Shown one piece after another: positions 1 to 11,193 of a DNA stretch of 64,000 nt. Source of the DNA: Nageia nagi (Eukaryota > Pinophyta). Location of the stretch: assembly GCA_050084985.1 (NCBI GenBank), contig JBITNC010000001.1:83390001-83454000 (forward strand), read 5' to 3'. Within the stretch, counting starts at the first letter, position 1. Each line of letters opens with the position of its first letter. The position numbers and the translations under genes are program-made. The notes under the pieces were generated by a model. That model was not told the DNA's origin. It was given only the letters and a program-made list of their open reading frames with translations, and ran no database searches.

Positions 1-435
1 CATATATACTTCAATTATATATTGTAGATAAATAGTGCATTGATTTGCAATTTATGCATTATTTGAGGCCTACAACTCTATATTCTAATTTTGTAGAATA
101 TAAAGTAGACATTGGTTATTTCTTATATTCCCATGAAATTGCAGCTATACTAATACTAAAAGCATAAGTACTTATTAATTTTCTATCCTCAAAGTCTCCA
201 CCACAACTTGCATCCAAATAACCAACCAATTAAAAATATTGCAATGAATAATAATTCAAAACTAAATTTTTTATTCTAAAAATATACCTCAAAATTCTTT
301 TTACTACATTGAGATGCTCTATATAAGGATTTTACATGTATCTAGATAAGTAATTCATAGTAAAAGTAATATCTAGCCTTGTTATTATAAGGTATAACAA
401 GATGCTAATTAATTATCCATATGTAGTAGCATCAG
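1..435 (-). pseudogene. copia RT-RNase H junction and RNase H remnant
   Basis: Minus-strand translation shows the conserved copia stretch between RT and RNase H, including TRLDITFTMNYLSRYM and NPYIEHLNVVKRILRYI. This is followed by LVGYLDASCGGDFED, the decayed form of the usual GY-x-DADWAG-x-DDRKSTSG block. The catalytic second Asp region is altered (DADWAG became DASCGG). Further down, AISWEYKKQP and STKLEY match the end of copia RNase H. Stops interrupt the frame, and the window starts inside the domain. Confidence 0.8.
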
Positions 436-499
436 TAGGAATAGATTTTTGAGTGATATTAAATTTGATGTCTTGAACCATAAGGATATTTTCTCAATT

Positions 500-890
500 T
501 GCACATAAATGTTTCTTTTTATTTGACTATGAATCCTTTTGACTAATGCATATACAATTCTATATCTAAATTTCCATTTAAGAATATAGACTTAATATCC
601 AATTGGAATATCTTCCAATTTTGACTAGTAGCAAGAGCAATAATCAATCTAATAGTTGATATCTTAGATATTGGAGCAAAGATTTTGGTATAATCAATTC
701 CATAATTTTGTTAAGTGCCTTAGCTACAAGTATAGATTTGTATTTCTCTATGATGCCATTTAAATTGTACTTAATTTTGAACACCCATTTATTACCAATA
801 ATATTTATATTTGCTGGAGGAACTAATTCCCTAGTTTCATTCTTTAATAATATATAAATTTTAGATTTCATAGCTTCTACCTAGTGAGGA
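500..890 (-). pseudogene. copia reverse transcriptase, N-terminal half only
   Basis: The open stretch at 871-644 contains ETRELVPPANINIIGNKWVF and YKSILVAKALNK, the start of copia RT (compare NDTWELVPLP and YKAHLVAKGFSQ in the copia element at 7386-12956). After a frameshift it continues as FAPISKISTIRLIIALATSQ and FQLDIKSIFLNGNLDIELYM, the palm region before the active site. The YVDD motif is missing: the sequence passes from about 500 straight into the RT-RNase H junction, so an internal deletion removed the catalytic core. Confidence 0.85.
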
Positions 891-1129
891 TTCTAAGTTT
901 CTTCATTGAAGGAATGAGGCTCATATTCTGATTAGATTATAGCTAGTAAATATATATTAGCTATCATATTCCTTATAACTCTATGGTTGGTAATATCTAA
1001 TTGTAATGGAGAATATCTTAAAGTTTGTATAATCCATTTGGGCTTCTTTGGAACATGCTCAATAATAGCATTATCATTAAAATCATATAGAAAATATTGC
1101 TTATCAAATTTAATATCTCTTGCCACTTT

Positions 1130-2000
1130 TACTTATCTAGAGAATGGAAAATAAACTTTGTATTCTTTATGTGATTATCATAACCAACAAAAATACATTT
1201 CTTTGATCTATTATCAAATTTCTTTCTCTTTTCTAATACTACAAAGGATTATGCAACATAATCAAAGATTTTAAAATGAAAAATAGTTAGTTTCTTACTA
1301 TTCTAAGCTTTAAAAGGAGATTTTCTATCTACTACTTTAGTTGGACATCTATTGAGTATGTAGATTGTTGTGTTTACTACCTCTGCCCATAAGAATTTTG
1401 GAAGATCATCGAACATATACCTTGCTATATCCATGATGGATGTATTTTTCCTTTTAGCTACTCCATTCTACTAAGGAGTGTAAGAAATATAGAATTGATG
1501 TTTTATACTAGGATTATATTAAAATCTTGAAATTCATATCATAGGATTTTAATATTGTGATCAATTTTATTTTCAACAAAATATTTAAAATGCATAAACT
1601 ATTCAAAACAATTTGATTTGTTTTTGAGAAAATATATAAAATTCATTATGTTGTAATAATCTATAAAATTTAGTGCATATGAATATCATCAAAGATATTT
1701 TACTTAAAATGGAACCATTAAGTCACTATGCATAAGTTGTAGAATCTGATTTGTTCTTATTGCATTATCCTTATTAAATTTTGTCTACTCATCTTATCCA
1801 ACATAAAATTTTCACTCAGACCCATGTCAATTGACATTGAAGGCAAGCCATGCACATAATTTCTTTCATAATTTGTAAATATTTGTAATTGATGTGCCTA
1901 AACCTTTTCTACCATAAACTACTTTTGGAGAAAACATTCATAACAAGGAAATGTTTTGGAGGTGATTCAATCACAATATATAAATTATTCTTGACTTTTC
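1130..2000 (-). pseudogene. copia integrase remnant
   Basis: Minus-strand reading gives WAEVVNTTIYILNRCPTKVV at about 1325-1390, the signature of the copia integrase C-terminal half. About 1465-1505 reads HQFYISYTP followed by two stops and NGVA, the decayed form of the block holding the catalytic Glu (PQQNGVAERKN). Frameshifts and stops are frequent and no continuous frame remains. The function was insertion of element cDNA into the host chromosome. Confidence 0.75.
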
Positions 2001-2300
2001 CTAAGATAATAGTTATAGATCCCTTTTTAATATTTTAGCCAACTATTGTTAGTTCAATAATATTCCCCTCAATTGTGATTTGAAATGCTAATAATAAATT
2101 CCTTCTAAGATCAAGAACATACAAAACATTATCTAGAAGTCTTCCATTAATGCAAATACTTCTAATTCCAAGAACTTCTACATTAGTGTAGTCACCAATA
2201 ATAACATAATTAGATATTTGTTTATGCAAAAATTAAAACTTTTCTTTTTGATAACTCATATTTTTTATGCAGCCAGAATCAAGAATCCATTCCTCAAAAA
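1990..2300 (-). pseudogene. copia aspartic protease remnant
   Basis: At 2269-2297 the minus strand reads EEWILDSGCIKNMSY, with the retropepsin active site Asp-Ser-Gly intact. The open frame 2229-2035 continues with GIRSICINGRLLDNVLYVLD and LRRNLLLAFQI, the usual copia protease C-terminal half (compare DVLLVPELSSNLLS in the neighbouring copia element). A stop separates the two parts. The enzyme cleaves the gag-pol polyprotein. Confidence 0.8.
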
Positions 2301-2369
2301 TAAAATCACAATTAGAGTAAAGTGAAGAAACATAAGTAGATGAAACTTTTTTAATCATATTTTTTCCAG

Positions 2370-3236
2370 TTACATTATTCTTTTTCCCTTTGTAATTTTT
2401 AGTTCCAAAAGTGTTTCTATTTTTATTCTTCTTGTAATAAGTTGCATCCTTGTGACCATAAATACCATAGAAGTTACAATTACCATCAAACTTTGGCTTT
2501 TGAACATAAGCATTATTTTTGTTGTTGTTACTTCCTTGCTAATCATTTCTTTATTTGGTTTGATATTTATTCTTGAATGGTTGATTCTTATTTCCTCCCT
2601 TTTGCTTATAGTTCCCTTTCTTCTTGAAATATTTTTTACAATATTGAGAGCAACATTTGGTTCTTTTATGGGAGGATTCTTCATGTTGAATTAACATCTT
2701 GGAAAGAGACTCAAGATTCATAGCTTCTCCTTCATTAACTCTTATGTTGAGAATATCTATAAAATTGGTAAATTTCTCATAGAATTTCCTCAAGATAATG
2801 AAACACAAGGTTTTGATTTAACCAATTACAATTGTAAGCCATGAGTTGAGTCCTCATGTCTTTCATCCTTGCTAAAAAACACAACATAAATTTCATTCTT
2901 AAATTGTGTGGTGTTGAAGATCTTGGTCAATAAAGTAAATTTGCTTGTTTGATTATACACAAGATACATTTGCCTCAATAAATCCCAAGAATCCTTAGAA
3001 TTATCACAAGGAGAAATATTCATAAGAATCTCATCAGACACAACCCTAAATATCATATATAAAGCTTTTTGATGTTTCAAATTGTAGGCTACAAAAGACC
3101 TTAGATGAATAGGTGTAACTTCTTCTCCATTGACAACTTTCCATAGTTGTTTGGCCTGCTCATCCTAGGCTCCCATATGTCATAATTGGTACCATATAAT
3201 ATATACTTTAGAGATAAAAGAGCACATTTTCTACCA
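2370..3236 (-). pseudogene. copia gag remnant with degenerate zinc knuckle
   Basis: The likely start codon lies near 3236, followed by YDIWEPRMSRPNN, the N-terminal gag block. The open stretch 3080-2826 (DSWDLLRQMYLVYNQTSK) and overlapping frames at 2808-2551 match the UBN2-type copia gag core. At about 2440-2480 the knuckle reads CNFYGIYGHKDATYY. Spacing fits CX2CX4HX4C, but the second and fourth Cys are now Tyr. Several frameshifts and stops are present. Gag forms the virus-like particle and the knuckle binds element RNA. Confidence 0.8.
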
Positions 3237-5514
3237 TTTTTCCATGAAAGAGATAAGTTTCAATTATTTGATAAGTTTAAGCAAACAAAAAAATTGCAAA
3301 AAAAATAATTTTAACAAGTTATTATCATCTTGTAATATCAAATTCTAATTATGAACTATATTTATTTTATATTAAATGATTTAAGACCTATCAACAATTA
3401 TATTTTAGTAATTTAGAAAAAGTCTTAAAAGAATACATAATATGTCTCCTTTATTTTTTTAGAAAAAATTACAGTTTTATGTTGAATAATAATTTATAAA
3501 ATTTAAAATACTCATAAGCTTATAAAATCTTATTTATGAGGAATTATTAAACATAATTGATAGTTTTAAATACCCATTTTCATTTATACCAAACTATAGA
3601 AATTTCACTAAATTCTAGAAAAAGTTGAAAATTTCACTAATTTTAGTATAGGGTGGCCAAAAAATGAGAAATCTAGTTTTCCAAAAATGTGTAGAAGTAT
3701 ATTATATCAAAATGATAAGCTCAAAAACTAATCAAAATGATACAAATCACAAAAGAGTGATAAAAAAATGATATTTGGCTATTTCTAGCCTAAAACAAAG
3801 GATCTAGAAAAATTGACTTTAGGCTGTTTTTTCAAAAAATGAGAAAATGAGGTTAAAACTTTATGCTGTAAATTTTCTCATGAATAAGGTGTAAGAAATT
3901 TATAAACTAAATTTTGGATTTTTTGGATTTGTTTTGAATTTTCTATGAATTATTTATTATCATTTTTTTACCAAAAATAGGCTCCAAAATAGTGTAATCA
4001 TAAAACCAAAATATCTTTTTAATTTTAGCTTAGATTCATTCCATTATTTTTTGTTGGATTGTAAATTGAAAATTTAAATATTATCCATTTAATATGGCCA
4101 CATAAGACCCCTTTGTATCACATAAGGTTCATTCTAATTGCATAAGACTTATTTAAGGTTATTTGGGGTTAATTGGATAACAAATTCTTCAATAGCATAG
4201 GGGACTTCTCTATCATATAACATTTTTTTCCTACCACATAAGCCCTATCTATACCTTATAAAGGACTTCTCTATAGTATAAGAGATATTATTATTGCATA
4301 ATCCCTATCTCTACTACATAAGGGACTTCTTTATAACAAAAGAGATATTCTTACTGCATAAAGCTTATATTGGGGTTAACACATAGAGGTTGGTTTCATC
4401 GCATAAGGGTTGGTTTCATCACACAAGGGTTGGTTCCACCTCACAAGGTTTGGTTTCATCACAATAGGGTTGGTTCCACCACACAAGGGTTCTATTTGTT
4501 GCATAAGGATTCTATTGATAGCACAAGGGTTCCTTTTACTCGATAGGCTTTATCGCATAAGGGTTGATTTCACCACACAAGAGTGATATTGGCTACATAA
4601 TGATTATAATGGTTGCATAACACTACATTGCACTACACAAACCCTAAACATAATTGTATAAAGATTATATTAAGGTAAAATCTAGGTTTACACTATATAA
4701 TATTTCACCACATAGGCCATATTTATTCCACATAATGGTTCAGTATTGAAATAAACATAAATCCATTTTTAGTAATATATAATGGACATTACAAAGAGTA
4801 ATCTATTTTTAGTAACATATCATTAATATTAAATAAATTAATAATTATTATTAAAATATGTAACACTATAATGTCTTGTAAAGTTTCTCATTTTGGTAAA
4901 TATTATTAAACTATTCAAATAAAAGAAATTGAAAGATAAGTGCTATAAAACTTTATTAAAAGTCACTATTATATTATTTTTGAGTAAATATTAATATGCA
5001 CAATTAAGAAATAATAGTTCTATTTCCATGCAAAACTTTACATGAGAACATTATGTACCATGAAACTGGAAAAACTTTTGTTAAACTAATAGGAATAAAA
5101 TATCCATCATTACAATGGCTAAAAATTTCATATTAAACAAATAGAAATAAGGTATTCATAGTAGAATCCATTGAAGTTATTTTTCATACTAAACATAAGC
5201 TATATAAATAAGCATGAGTTCTATCCATTATGGGTTATATGGCCATATTTCACTACAACTTTTTAGATTTCAACTATTATTGAAAAAGCTTAGTGTGTTA
5301 CAACAAAGATACAAGGGATAACCTATGATAGAATACTCAAGAAAATAAATACATGATATAAATATTTATAACCATTGAAAATAATAGCAATAACTATAAG
5401 TATTCTAGTAATATTCTAAATATATGTATTTTAAGAATTACAATGAAAAAATATTGTAAATAAGATCTAGGTTTAGGCATACTTCTCTCAATAGCAACCT
5501 TCTTACATTGTATA
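3237..5514 (-). other. Long non-coding leader of copia element C
   Basis: About 2.3 kb lies between the PBS and gag with no supportable ORF on either strand. Its PBS-proximal 800 bp (about 4740-5514) is repeated, inverted, at 47688-48490, so a long leader is a family feature. The middle is a 20-bp minisatellite. The gag-proximal part (3240-4090) is plain AT-rich sequence in which I see nothing more. A nested insertion cannot be excluded for 3240-4740. Confidence 0.55.
4095..4745. repeat. Degenerate 20-bp minisatellite with CATAAG core
   Basis: From 4389 seven units start exactly 20 bp apart (4389, 4409, 4429, 4449, 4469, 4489, 4509), typified by GTTGGTTTCATCGCATAAGG. The same 20-bp phase, with a recurring CACATAAG or GCATAAG end, can be followed upstream to about 4095 (units such as GGACTTCTCTATAGTATAAG) and downstream to about 4745. 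That is roughly 30 units in total. Units 4190-4370 alternate two sub-types, suggesting a 40-bp higher-order unit. Confidence 0.8.
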
Positions 5515-5527
5515 GGCTCTGATACCA
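5515..5527 (-). other. Primer binding site, initiator tRNA-Met type
   Basis: The minus strand reads TGGTATCAGAGCC, the standard plant copia PBS complementary to the 3' end of initiator tRNA-Met. It sits two bases from the presumed LTR end (TG on the plus strand at 5530). This fixes the 5' end of element C on the minus strand. Confidence 0.9.
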
Positions 5528-5529
5528 CT

Positions 5530-5710
5530 TGATGGATATTTAAAACAAGATAATCAAAGGTACTATTGTAATAAAAATTGAATACCTAGAAATATATTTT
5601 TTCAAGTGGATACTAATATACTCTACTACTCCTAATATCGTCAATAACAATCATATAGATATGTAGACAAAGATATGAACTAGTTCCTCTTAGTTATGAG
5701 AGTACCTATT
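5530..5710 (-). repeat. Partial 5' LTR of copia element C
   Basis: It begins on the plus strand with TG directly beyond the PBS. About 5650-5710 is similar, inverted, to 47615-47670, the end of the C-family LTR on the plus strand, but this copy has about 110 extra bases next to the PBS. Similarity to the second copy stops near 5710, so the outer LTR edge is not defined. Confidence 0.6.
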
Positions 5711-7385
5711 GTAACACCTATCTTTGAAATCCTAATGCTCATTTTATGGTTGCTATGTTTGGAGGGAGCTTTAATTAAAATCCTCACCTCCAAGAAATAC
5801 CTTTTCCTCACCATTATTTTTGTATGCTTCACTTTGAGAAAACATTATGTTTTGGTAGTGGTTTATCTTGTACTAATAATAAATTTGATGGTCCTCTACT
5901 AGATGATAAATGCCTTGAGAAACATTTCACCTTTTTGCTAGTCTAATGAAATTTTGGGAGTGAAATTAAAGCATTCTAATGAATTGATATCTCTAATAAC
6001 ATGGGTAACATTCTAAGTTTTAAGCTCTACATCGATCATACTACATATTTAGATCATGTTTATCAGATTTATTGCATTATAAGAGGGGTTCTAGACCTAA
6101 AGTGCTACAAGTTGGAGCTACTATGGGAAAACAACTTCCTAGAGGTAAGTTTTGGTTTTGCACTAATTAGAGGAAGAGGAATTCACTTTTTGGTGCTTCC
6201 TCAATCCTAGAGTGGTAAGTAGGCTCCCCTTTCAACCAACTATAGTTGTATGATATGTGTTTTTCCCTACTTGATGAGACTTGTACATAATTATGGTTTT
6301 TAGAAAATAAACCCTAAGGTTGCTTTCTCAAGGAAGGGTTTGTAGTCTATTTTAGTATGTAACCCTTTATCCATTTTGTTTCTAGCTAGGGTTTATCTAC
6401 ATACATTAAATCAAAAGGTACCAAAAGTCAAGGGTTTCTATGGGAAATATTTGGGATCATTAGGGTTCATTTTCCCACTTTTATACCTCAAATGTAGTTG
6501 AACCAAAAATGTTAAAGGCAATAACTTCAAGTTGCATTCTAGACATTTTTAGTGTGATTATTATTCTTCTACATTTGGTTTTACAAGAAATAATATCATT
6601 CTTTCACACATTACTGAATGTATCTCATGTTTGCATTATATTTACTTCAGCATTGTGTTTAAATGTGAATTATGATATTATTTTTTCTCTCATATTGTTT
6701 GACATTATCATTATTACATACATATTGTTGAACATTATTCTAGCATGGTATTTACTTTATGTTGGGTTTATGATATTCTATAACTTTTGTTTACTTTTCT
6801 TTCATAAGAAAAGTAGGGCTATTTATATGATGTTAAGGATATCTCTCATGTTTAGTAATACCTTCATACAAATAACAAAATTCATTAAACTATAGTTGTA
6901 TTACAATGATAGCCCATGCTACATTAAATTTCATCATTTTTATCATATTGTTACCAAGAGTTAGGGGTTAGATATTGATACCATGTAATATCTCCTTCAT
7001 ATTGTAATTTAGAGTTGGGATTAGTATGGTTTACTCTTGTATCATTTTATTTTGTGGGTTCTATACGGGGAGATATACTTACAAATATTTATAATCTTAG
7101 CTATTTCTAATTATCTCACTATAAGTATGAAAGCTCCCACTCAATGATGATGGAGTACTTCACTCTTATTTTGATAAAGTTAATTTTGTTAATTTCCCAT
7201 ATATGTTTCAAATATTAGCAATATATGTATGGGTTATTATTTAGCAATATGCATTAGGGATAATCATGTACCTACTTCAATGAAGCCTCTCCTTAATTTT
7301 AAGCTATGTTATGTATGTAATAATCTTGATGATAAGGAGGGTGTTCATTATCTTTTGAACTAATCCTACATTAACAATAATATTG
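5711..7385. other. Unassigned AT-rich interval
   Basis: No domain, LTR pair or repeat is recognised here. A 128-codon open stretch at 6509-6895 is almost entirely hydrophobic, which follows from the T-rich plus strand. I do not treat it as a gene. Part of the interval may be the rest of the C LTR. Confidence 0.5.
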
Positions 7386-7668
7386 TGTTAGAATATTAAG
7401 TTCACTAGGGTAAATTAGTTTTTCCTTAGTTTTTATTATTCTAGCTGGGCTATTACGTATAACCACATATTTGTCTACTTGTGCATTTTGCTCTTGCATG
7501 GTTAGCATGCTGTTGTAAATTAGTTTGTATTTTGCTCTATTTATTCTGAGCTTAATTCTCAAATTTGTAATGAATCACTCTAAGGATTTTAGCTTCTCTT
7601 TTGGTTTTTGTGTTGTCTTACATCTCCTTGTTTTTTGGGTTGAATTGCTCTCCCTGTAATTCTTCACA
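7386..7668 (+). repeat. 5' LTR of copia element (283 bp)
   Basis: It starts TGTTAGAATATTAAG and ends TTCACA, followed at once by the PBS. Its first 35 bases recur exactly at 12922-12956 after a polypurine tract, which proves the LTR edge. At 283 bp it is short, as in many copia lineages. Confidence 0.95.
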
Positions 7669-7683
7669 TGGTACCAGAGTTGG
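7669..7683 (+). other. Primer binding site
   Basis: TGGTACCAGAGTTGG lies directly after the 5' LTR. It is a close variant of the initiator tRNA-Met PBS (TGGTATCAGAGC). The changes may be decay or a different Met primer. Confidence 0.85.
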
Positions 7684-8759
7684 TTGGATTTTTGCAAGCA
7701 TTCAGACTCTTTGTGAGGCTTTCTCAGATTGATTCTCTTGAGGGATCTGGGTGCATCATTCTATCTTTTGTGGGTGGCTTGTCCTAGCCTCCTCATAGCC
7801 TCCTGCTCATAGCATGTCCAGCATAGCACTCCCCCAACTTGTACCTGCATGTGTGCCTCTGGTAGAAGCACCACCTTCCACCCTCTGATCGCTCCCTCTC
7901 TGTGTGGTGTCTCGATTCTCTTAACCTCATGCTCCTCCAGCTCACGTGGTTCTCCTCCAGCCTGCATGGTCCTCTCACATGGTTCTCCTCCAGCCTACGT
8001 GGTCCTCTTATGTGGTTCTCCTCCAACCTGCATGGTCCTCTCACGTGATCCTCCTCACGCTCACCTCAAGCTATAGGTTTAAATTCAATTTTTTGGCACC
8101 CTCTTTGCTACTCATGGCTCTCCCAGCACTTCATCTCAGCTCCCTCTGGCTGTGACTCTCCTTACTCCCATGGCTGGATCGTTGTAGATCTGGTTGGACT
8201 CCTGTGTGTTTACTTGGAAACCCACTCTCTCCTCCTCCTTGTGCTTGGCTACTAGTCATTTGAATGTTGGTCATTTGGCTGCTGGTCCTACTGAATTCCA
8301 CTCATGGCCACCTGTGCATGGTGGATGTGAAGAGTTCCTCCACTGTCAGATCCGCGATCGATCCGCCTCCGCTCAGCCATTTGCAGGTTCAAAATTTATT
8401 TTTTGGCCGCCCCTATAGTTTTTTCAAAAATCAAAAAAATAATTTATTTTCTAATTTTTTTAAATTAGAAAAATAAATTTTAATTTTTCTATAGTTTTTG
8501 GGGGTCATTTAATCAATTTGGAGGGCAATCACATTTAATATCATAACTTGAGCAAATGGACTCCAATTGAGGTGCCATTTTTTGCATTGTAAAGCTGGAG
8601 ACAAGATCTTCCAAACTAGTAACATTGTAAGCCTTGATGGTAAGTTTCTTGGGGGGGTCATTTGAAAGTGAATAAAATTTGGGTGTGGTCCTCTTGTGTT
8701 GGGTGCTGATTTTTGCACCTCTTGTCGCTTGGTTCTTTGGTTCCTTGTTGGTTTTTGAG
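7684..8759 (+). other. C-rich leader of copia element
   Basis: About 1.08 kb lies between PBS and gag with clearly higher C and G content than its surroundings. It contains a 33-bp tandem array (7947-8062). A short phrase around TTTTTTGGC-CCC occurs twice, near 8085-8105 and 8395-8415. Overlapping ORFs on both strands are by-products of the C-rich repeats; none matches a known protein. The GC shift suggests this leader may have been acquired separately, which is inference. Confidence 0.6.
7947..8062 (+). repeat. 33-bp tandem repeat in copia leader
   Basis: Three units start at 7947, 7980 and 8013, with a partial fourth at 8046, exactly 33 bp apart. They share TGGTTCTCCTCCA and TGGTCCTCT. The period is a multiple of three, so the frames through it stay open. 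Confidence 0.9.
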
Positions 8760-9860
8760 ATGGAGCATTCTTCATTTAAAATTGAACCTCTCACACCTCA
8801 TAACTATCACATTTGGAAGCCACAGATGTTGACAATATTGGCACAAAGAGGATTAAACACACTCATTAAGGAACAAAAGTTCACATTCAAATTTGATTAT
8901 GAAACTTGGTCATTTACAAAGGCAATTGGTGAAGCATTTGGGTTGATTAAAGCAAATGTTAGTGAGAGTTTGTGGTTTCATCTTGATAATATTACCACAC
9001 CACATGATGCATGGGATAAATTGGAATCCTTGTTTGGTAAAGTTGACACTATGAGGGCTATACAAATTGATGCTCAACTTACTGCTTTATCTCCTGATGA
9101 TTTTCCCACCATGGTCGATTATCTCACTAAATTCAAAGAATTGTACATACAATTGCTGGGTGATGGTAAAAAGAAAAAAAAGGATGAATGCATCTATTTG
9201 ATTTTATCAAAATTGAAGGGTCCATTTCATGTATTTGCTTCTACATTCCTCTCTACAAAAGATGCTATGGGTGATAAATTCATAATGCCTAAGTTGGAAG
9301 AGTTTTGTGAGCGTCTTACAAGGGAAGAGTCTAAACTTTTAACTCTTGAGACATCTTCATCTTCATCTAAAGCATTGATTGCATCTAAAGGTAAGGGCAA
9401 GCCCAAGCCCAAACCTAAGACTCCTACTTCTCAGCCAGCTCCTAAAGCTCCTGACTCAAAATCCACTTCAGAAAAAGAGAAGCCTACTTGTTCCTATTAT
9501 GGGAAGCTTGGTCATGTAATTGAAAAGTGTTATAAAAGGATGAAAGATGAAAAAAGGAAGCAAAAATCTGAATCTTCTCATGTATCAGGTAAGGCTTTGA
9601 ATGTTCGTGGGAAAGGACATTCGATTTCAGAGAAATGGGTTATGGATTCAGGTGCCTCTCATCACATGACTCCATGCACGGAGTCTTTTCCATCTCTTTG
9701 TTCTACTTCTACTTCTAGCATTGAGGTTGGTGATTCCTCTCACATCTCTGTGAAGGGAAAAGGGGATATTCCAATTGATGGTGATCACATCCTTGATGTG
9801 CTTTTGGTTCCTGAGCTCTCTTCCAACCTTCTTTCCATTTATCAGATTTGTAATACTGGG
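8760..9860 (+). pseudogene. copia gag and protease
   Basis: I chose ATG at 8760 (MEHSSFKIEPLTPHNYHIW) because the gag N-terminal motif follows at once; the frame is open further upstream to 8679. Residues about 1-210 form the UBN2-type gag (HDAWDKLESLFG). A Lys/Pro/Ser-rich linker follows, then a knuckle CSYYGKLGHVIEKC in which the second Cys has become Tyr. The protease has an intact active site, WVMDSGASHHM. The frame shifts by one base around the run of seven G at 9858-9864 and then meets a stop at 9885. A homopolymer frameshift could be real decay or a sequencing slip. Confidence 0.95.
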
Positions 9861-11193
9861 GGGGAGGACTGTGTTGTTCACTCCTAATGATTTTGAGATA
9901 CGAAGTTTGAATGAGCCCCAATCCCTTATAGCTCGTGGTGATGTTGATCATTCCTTGCAGCTGTATCATTTTAAGGGATTTGATGATGATTCAAGTACTG
10001 GGTTGGTTTCCCATGTAGATTCTGTGAGTAAACTTTGGCATGAGAGGTTTGGTCATCTCAACTATGGATATTTGCAGGAGTTGCATTCTCATAATATGGT
10101 CATTGGCTTACCTAAGGTGTCTTGTTATGATGGTGTTTGTTCTAGTTGTGCTCTTGGAAAACAACACTAAGACCCTTTTCCTAAAGGTAATGCCAATCAT
10201 GCATCTTCTCTTTTAGAGTTGGTGCATAGTGACTTGATGATTTTTCCACACCCTTCTTTCACTGGAGCTCGATATGCACTTACATTCATTGATGATTTCT
10301 TGAGACGTACTTGGGTGTATTTTCTCAAGTACAAGAGTGATGTCTTTTCTCATTTCAAAGTTTTCAAGGCTTTGGTTGAGAATCAATCTTCTAGTTGCGT
10401 TAAGAAGCTTCGTACAGATAATGGGGGGGAGTATTTCAGTACTGAGTTTTTAGAGTTCCTTCAAAAGCATGGTATAATTCATCAGCATTCAGTTCCCCAC
10501 ACCCCCCAGCAAAATGGAGTTGCAGAAAGGAAGAATAGAACATTGAAGGAGATGGCTAGTTGTATGATGCATTCTCGAGACTTGCCTCCTATCTTTTGGG
10601 CTGAGGTAGTCAATTGTGTGAACTACATTCAGAATCGTACTCCTCATCAAGCTCTTGATCATATGACTCCTGAAGAGGCTTGGAGTGGAACCAAGCCTGA
10701 TGTGTCATGCTTCAAAGTATTTGGTAGTCATGCTTGGGCCTTCATTCCGAAGTGCAAGCATAAGGCCTTGGAAAAGAAGAGTAAGCCTCTTATTTTTGTT
10801 GGTTATAGTGAGGATATGAAGGCATATAGATTGATTGATCCTGACACCCATGATCTTTTCTTCCACACTCATGTTCAGTTTGATGAGTGCCTTCCTACTT
10901 CTCCCTCTTTTTCTCATTCCTTGGTCTTACCTGACTCCCATGACACATCTCCTAAGATCCTTCATGGAGAGGATATTCCTGAGGTTGTTGCTCCTACATC
11001 ATCTATTGATCCTCCTCCATCTCCACCACCTACTGTAGCTCCTTCTTCTACTCCTCTTGATGTTGCATCTTCTTCCACTGATGGTAGGTGCATGCCTAAA
11101 TGGGCTCGCTCTACACTTGAGGATGCAGCACCTTTCATTAAGGATCTTTCTCCTTCTCGTCACCATTCCACTGGTTCTAGTCTTGTTGGTTAG
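9853..11193 (+). pseudogene. copia integrase
   Basis: It continues in the shifted frame from the G run. The zinc-binding HHCC domain reads HERFGHLNYGYLQ, later CSSC. The catalytic core has D in VHSDLMIF, D in LRTDNGGEYFS and E in PQQNGVAERKNR, so all three catalytic acidic residues survive. The C-terminal region (FKVFGSHAWAFIP, KPLIFVGYSEDMKAYRLIDP) is typical copia, followed by a Ser/Pro-rich linker to RT. Stops: TAA at 10168 after CALGKQH and TAG at 11191. Otherwise the frame is open for about 430 codons. Confidence 0.95.

Larger units (their letters stand above)
1..5710 (-). mobile_element. Decayed Ty1/copia retrotransposon (family C), minus strand, 3' end outside window
   Basis: Reading the minus strand from high to low coordinates gives the copia order: part of a 5' LTR (from 5530), PBS, long leader, gag, protease, integrase, RT and RNase H, running off the window at base 1. 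Every coding part carries stops and frameshifts, so it is inactive. A second copy of its LTR-PBS-leader part lies on the plus strand at 47184-48500. Domain order with integrase before RT identifies copia. The 3' LTR is not visible. The LTR edge at 5710 is only where similarity to the second copy fades. Confidence 0.85.

Noticed and set aside
6509-6895. 128-codon plus-strand ORF, very hydrophobic, membrane-protein-like
   Set aside because: Hydrophobic residues follow from T-rich codons in AT-rich DNA. No domain, no support from other copies, and the interval is otherwise non-coding.
7793-8418. Overlapping ORFs on both strands in the copia leader
   Set aside because: They come from C-rich 33-bp repeats that stay open in several frames. 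No domain is seen and gag starts later.
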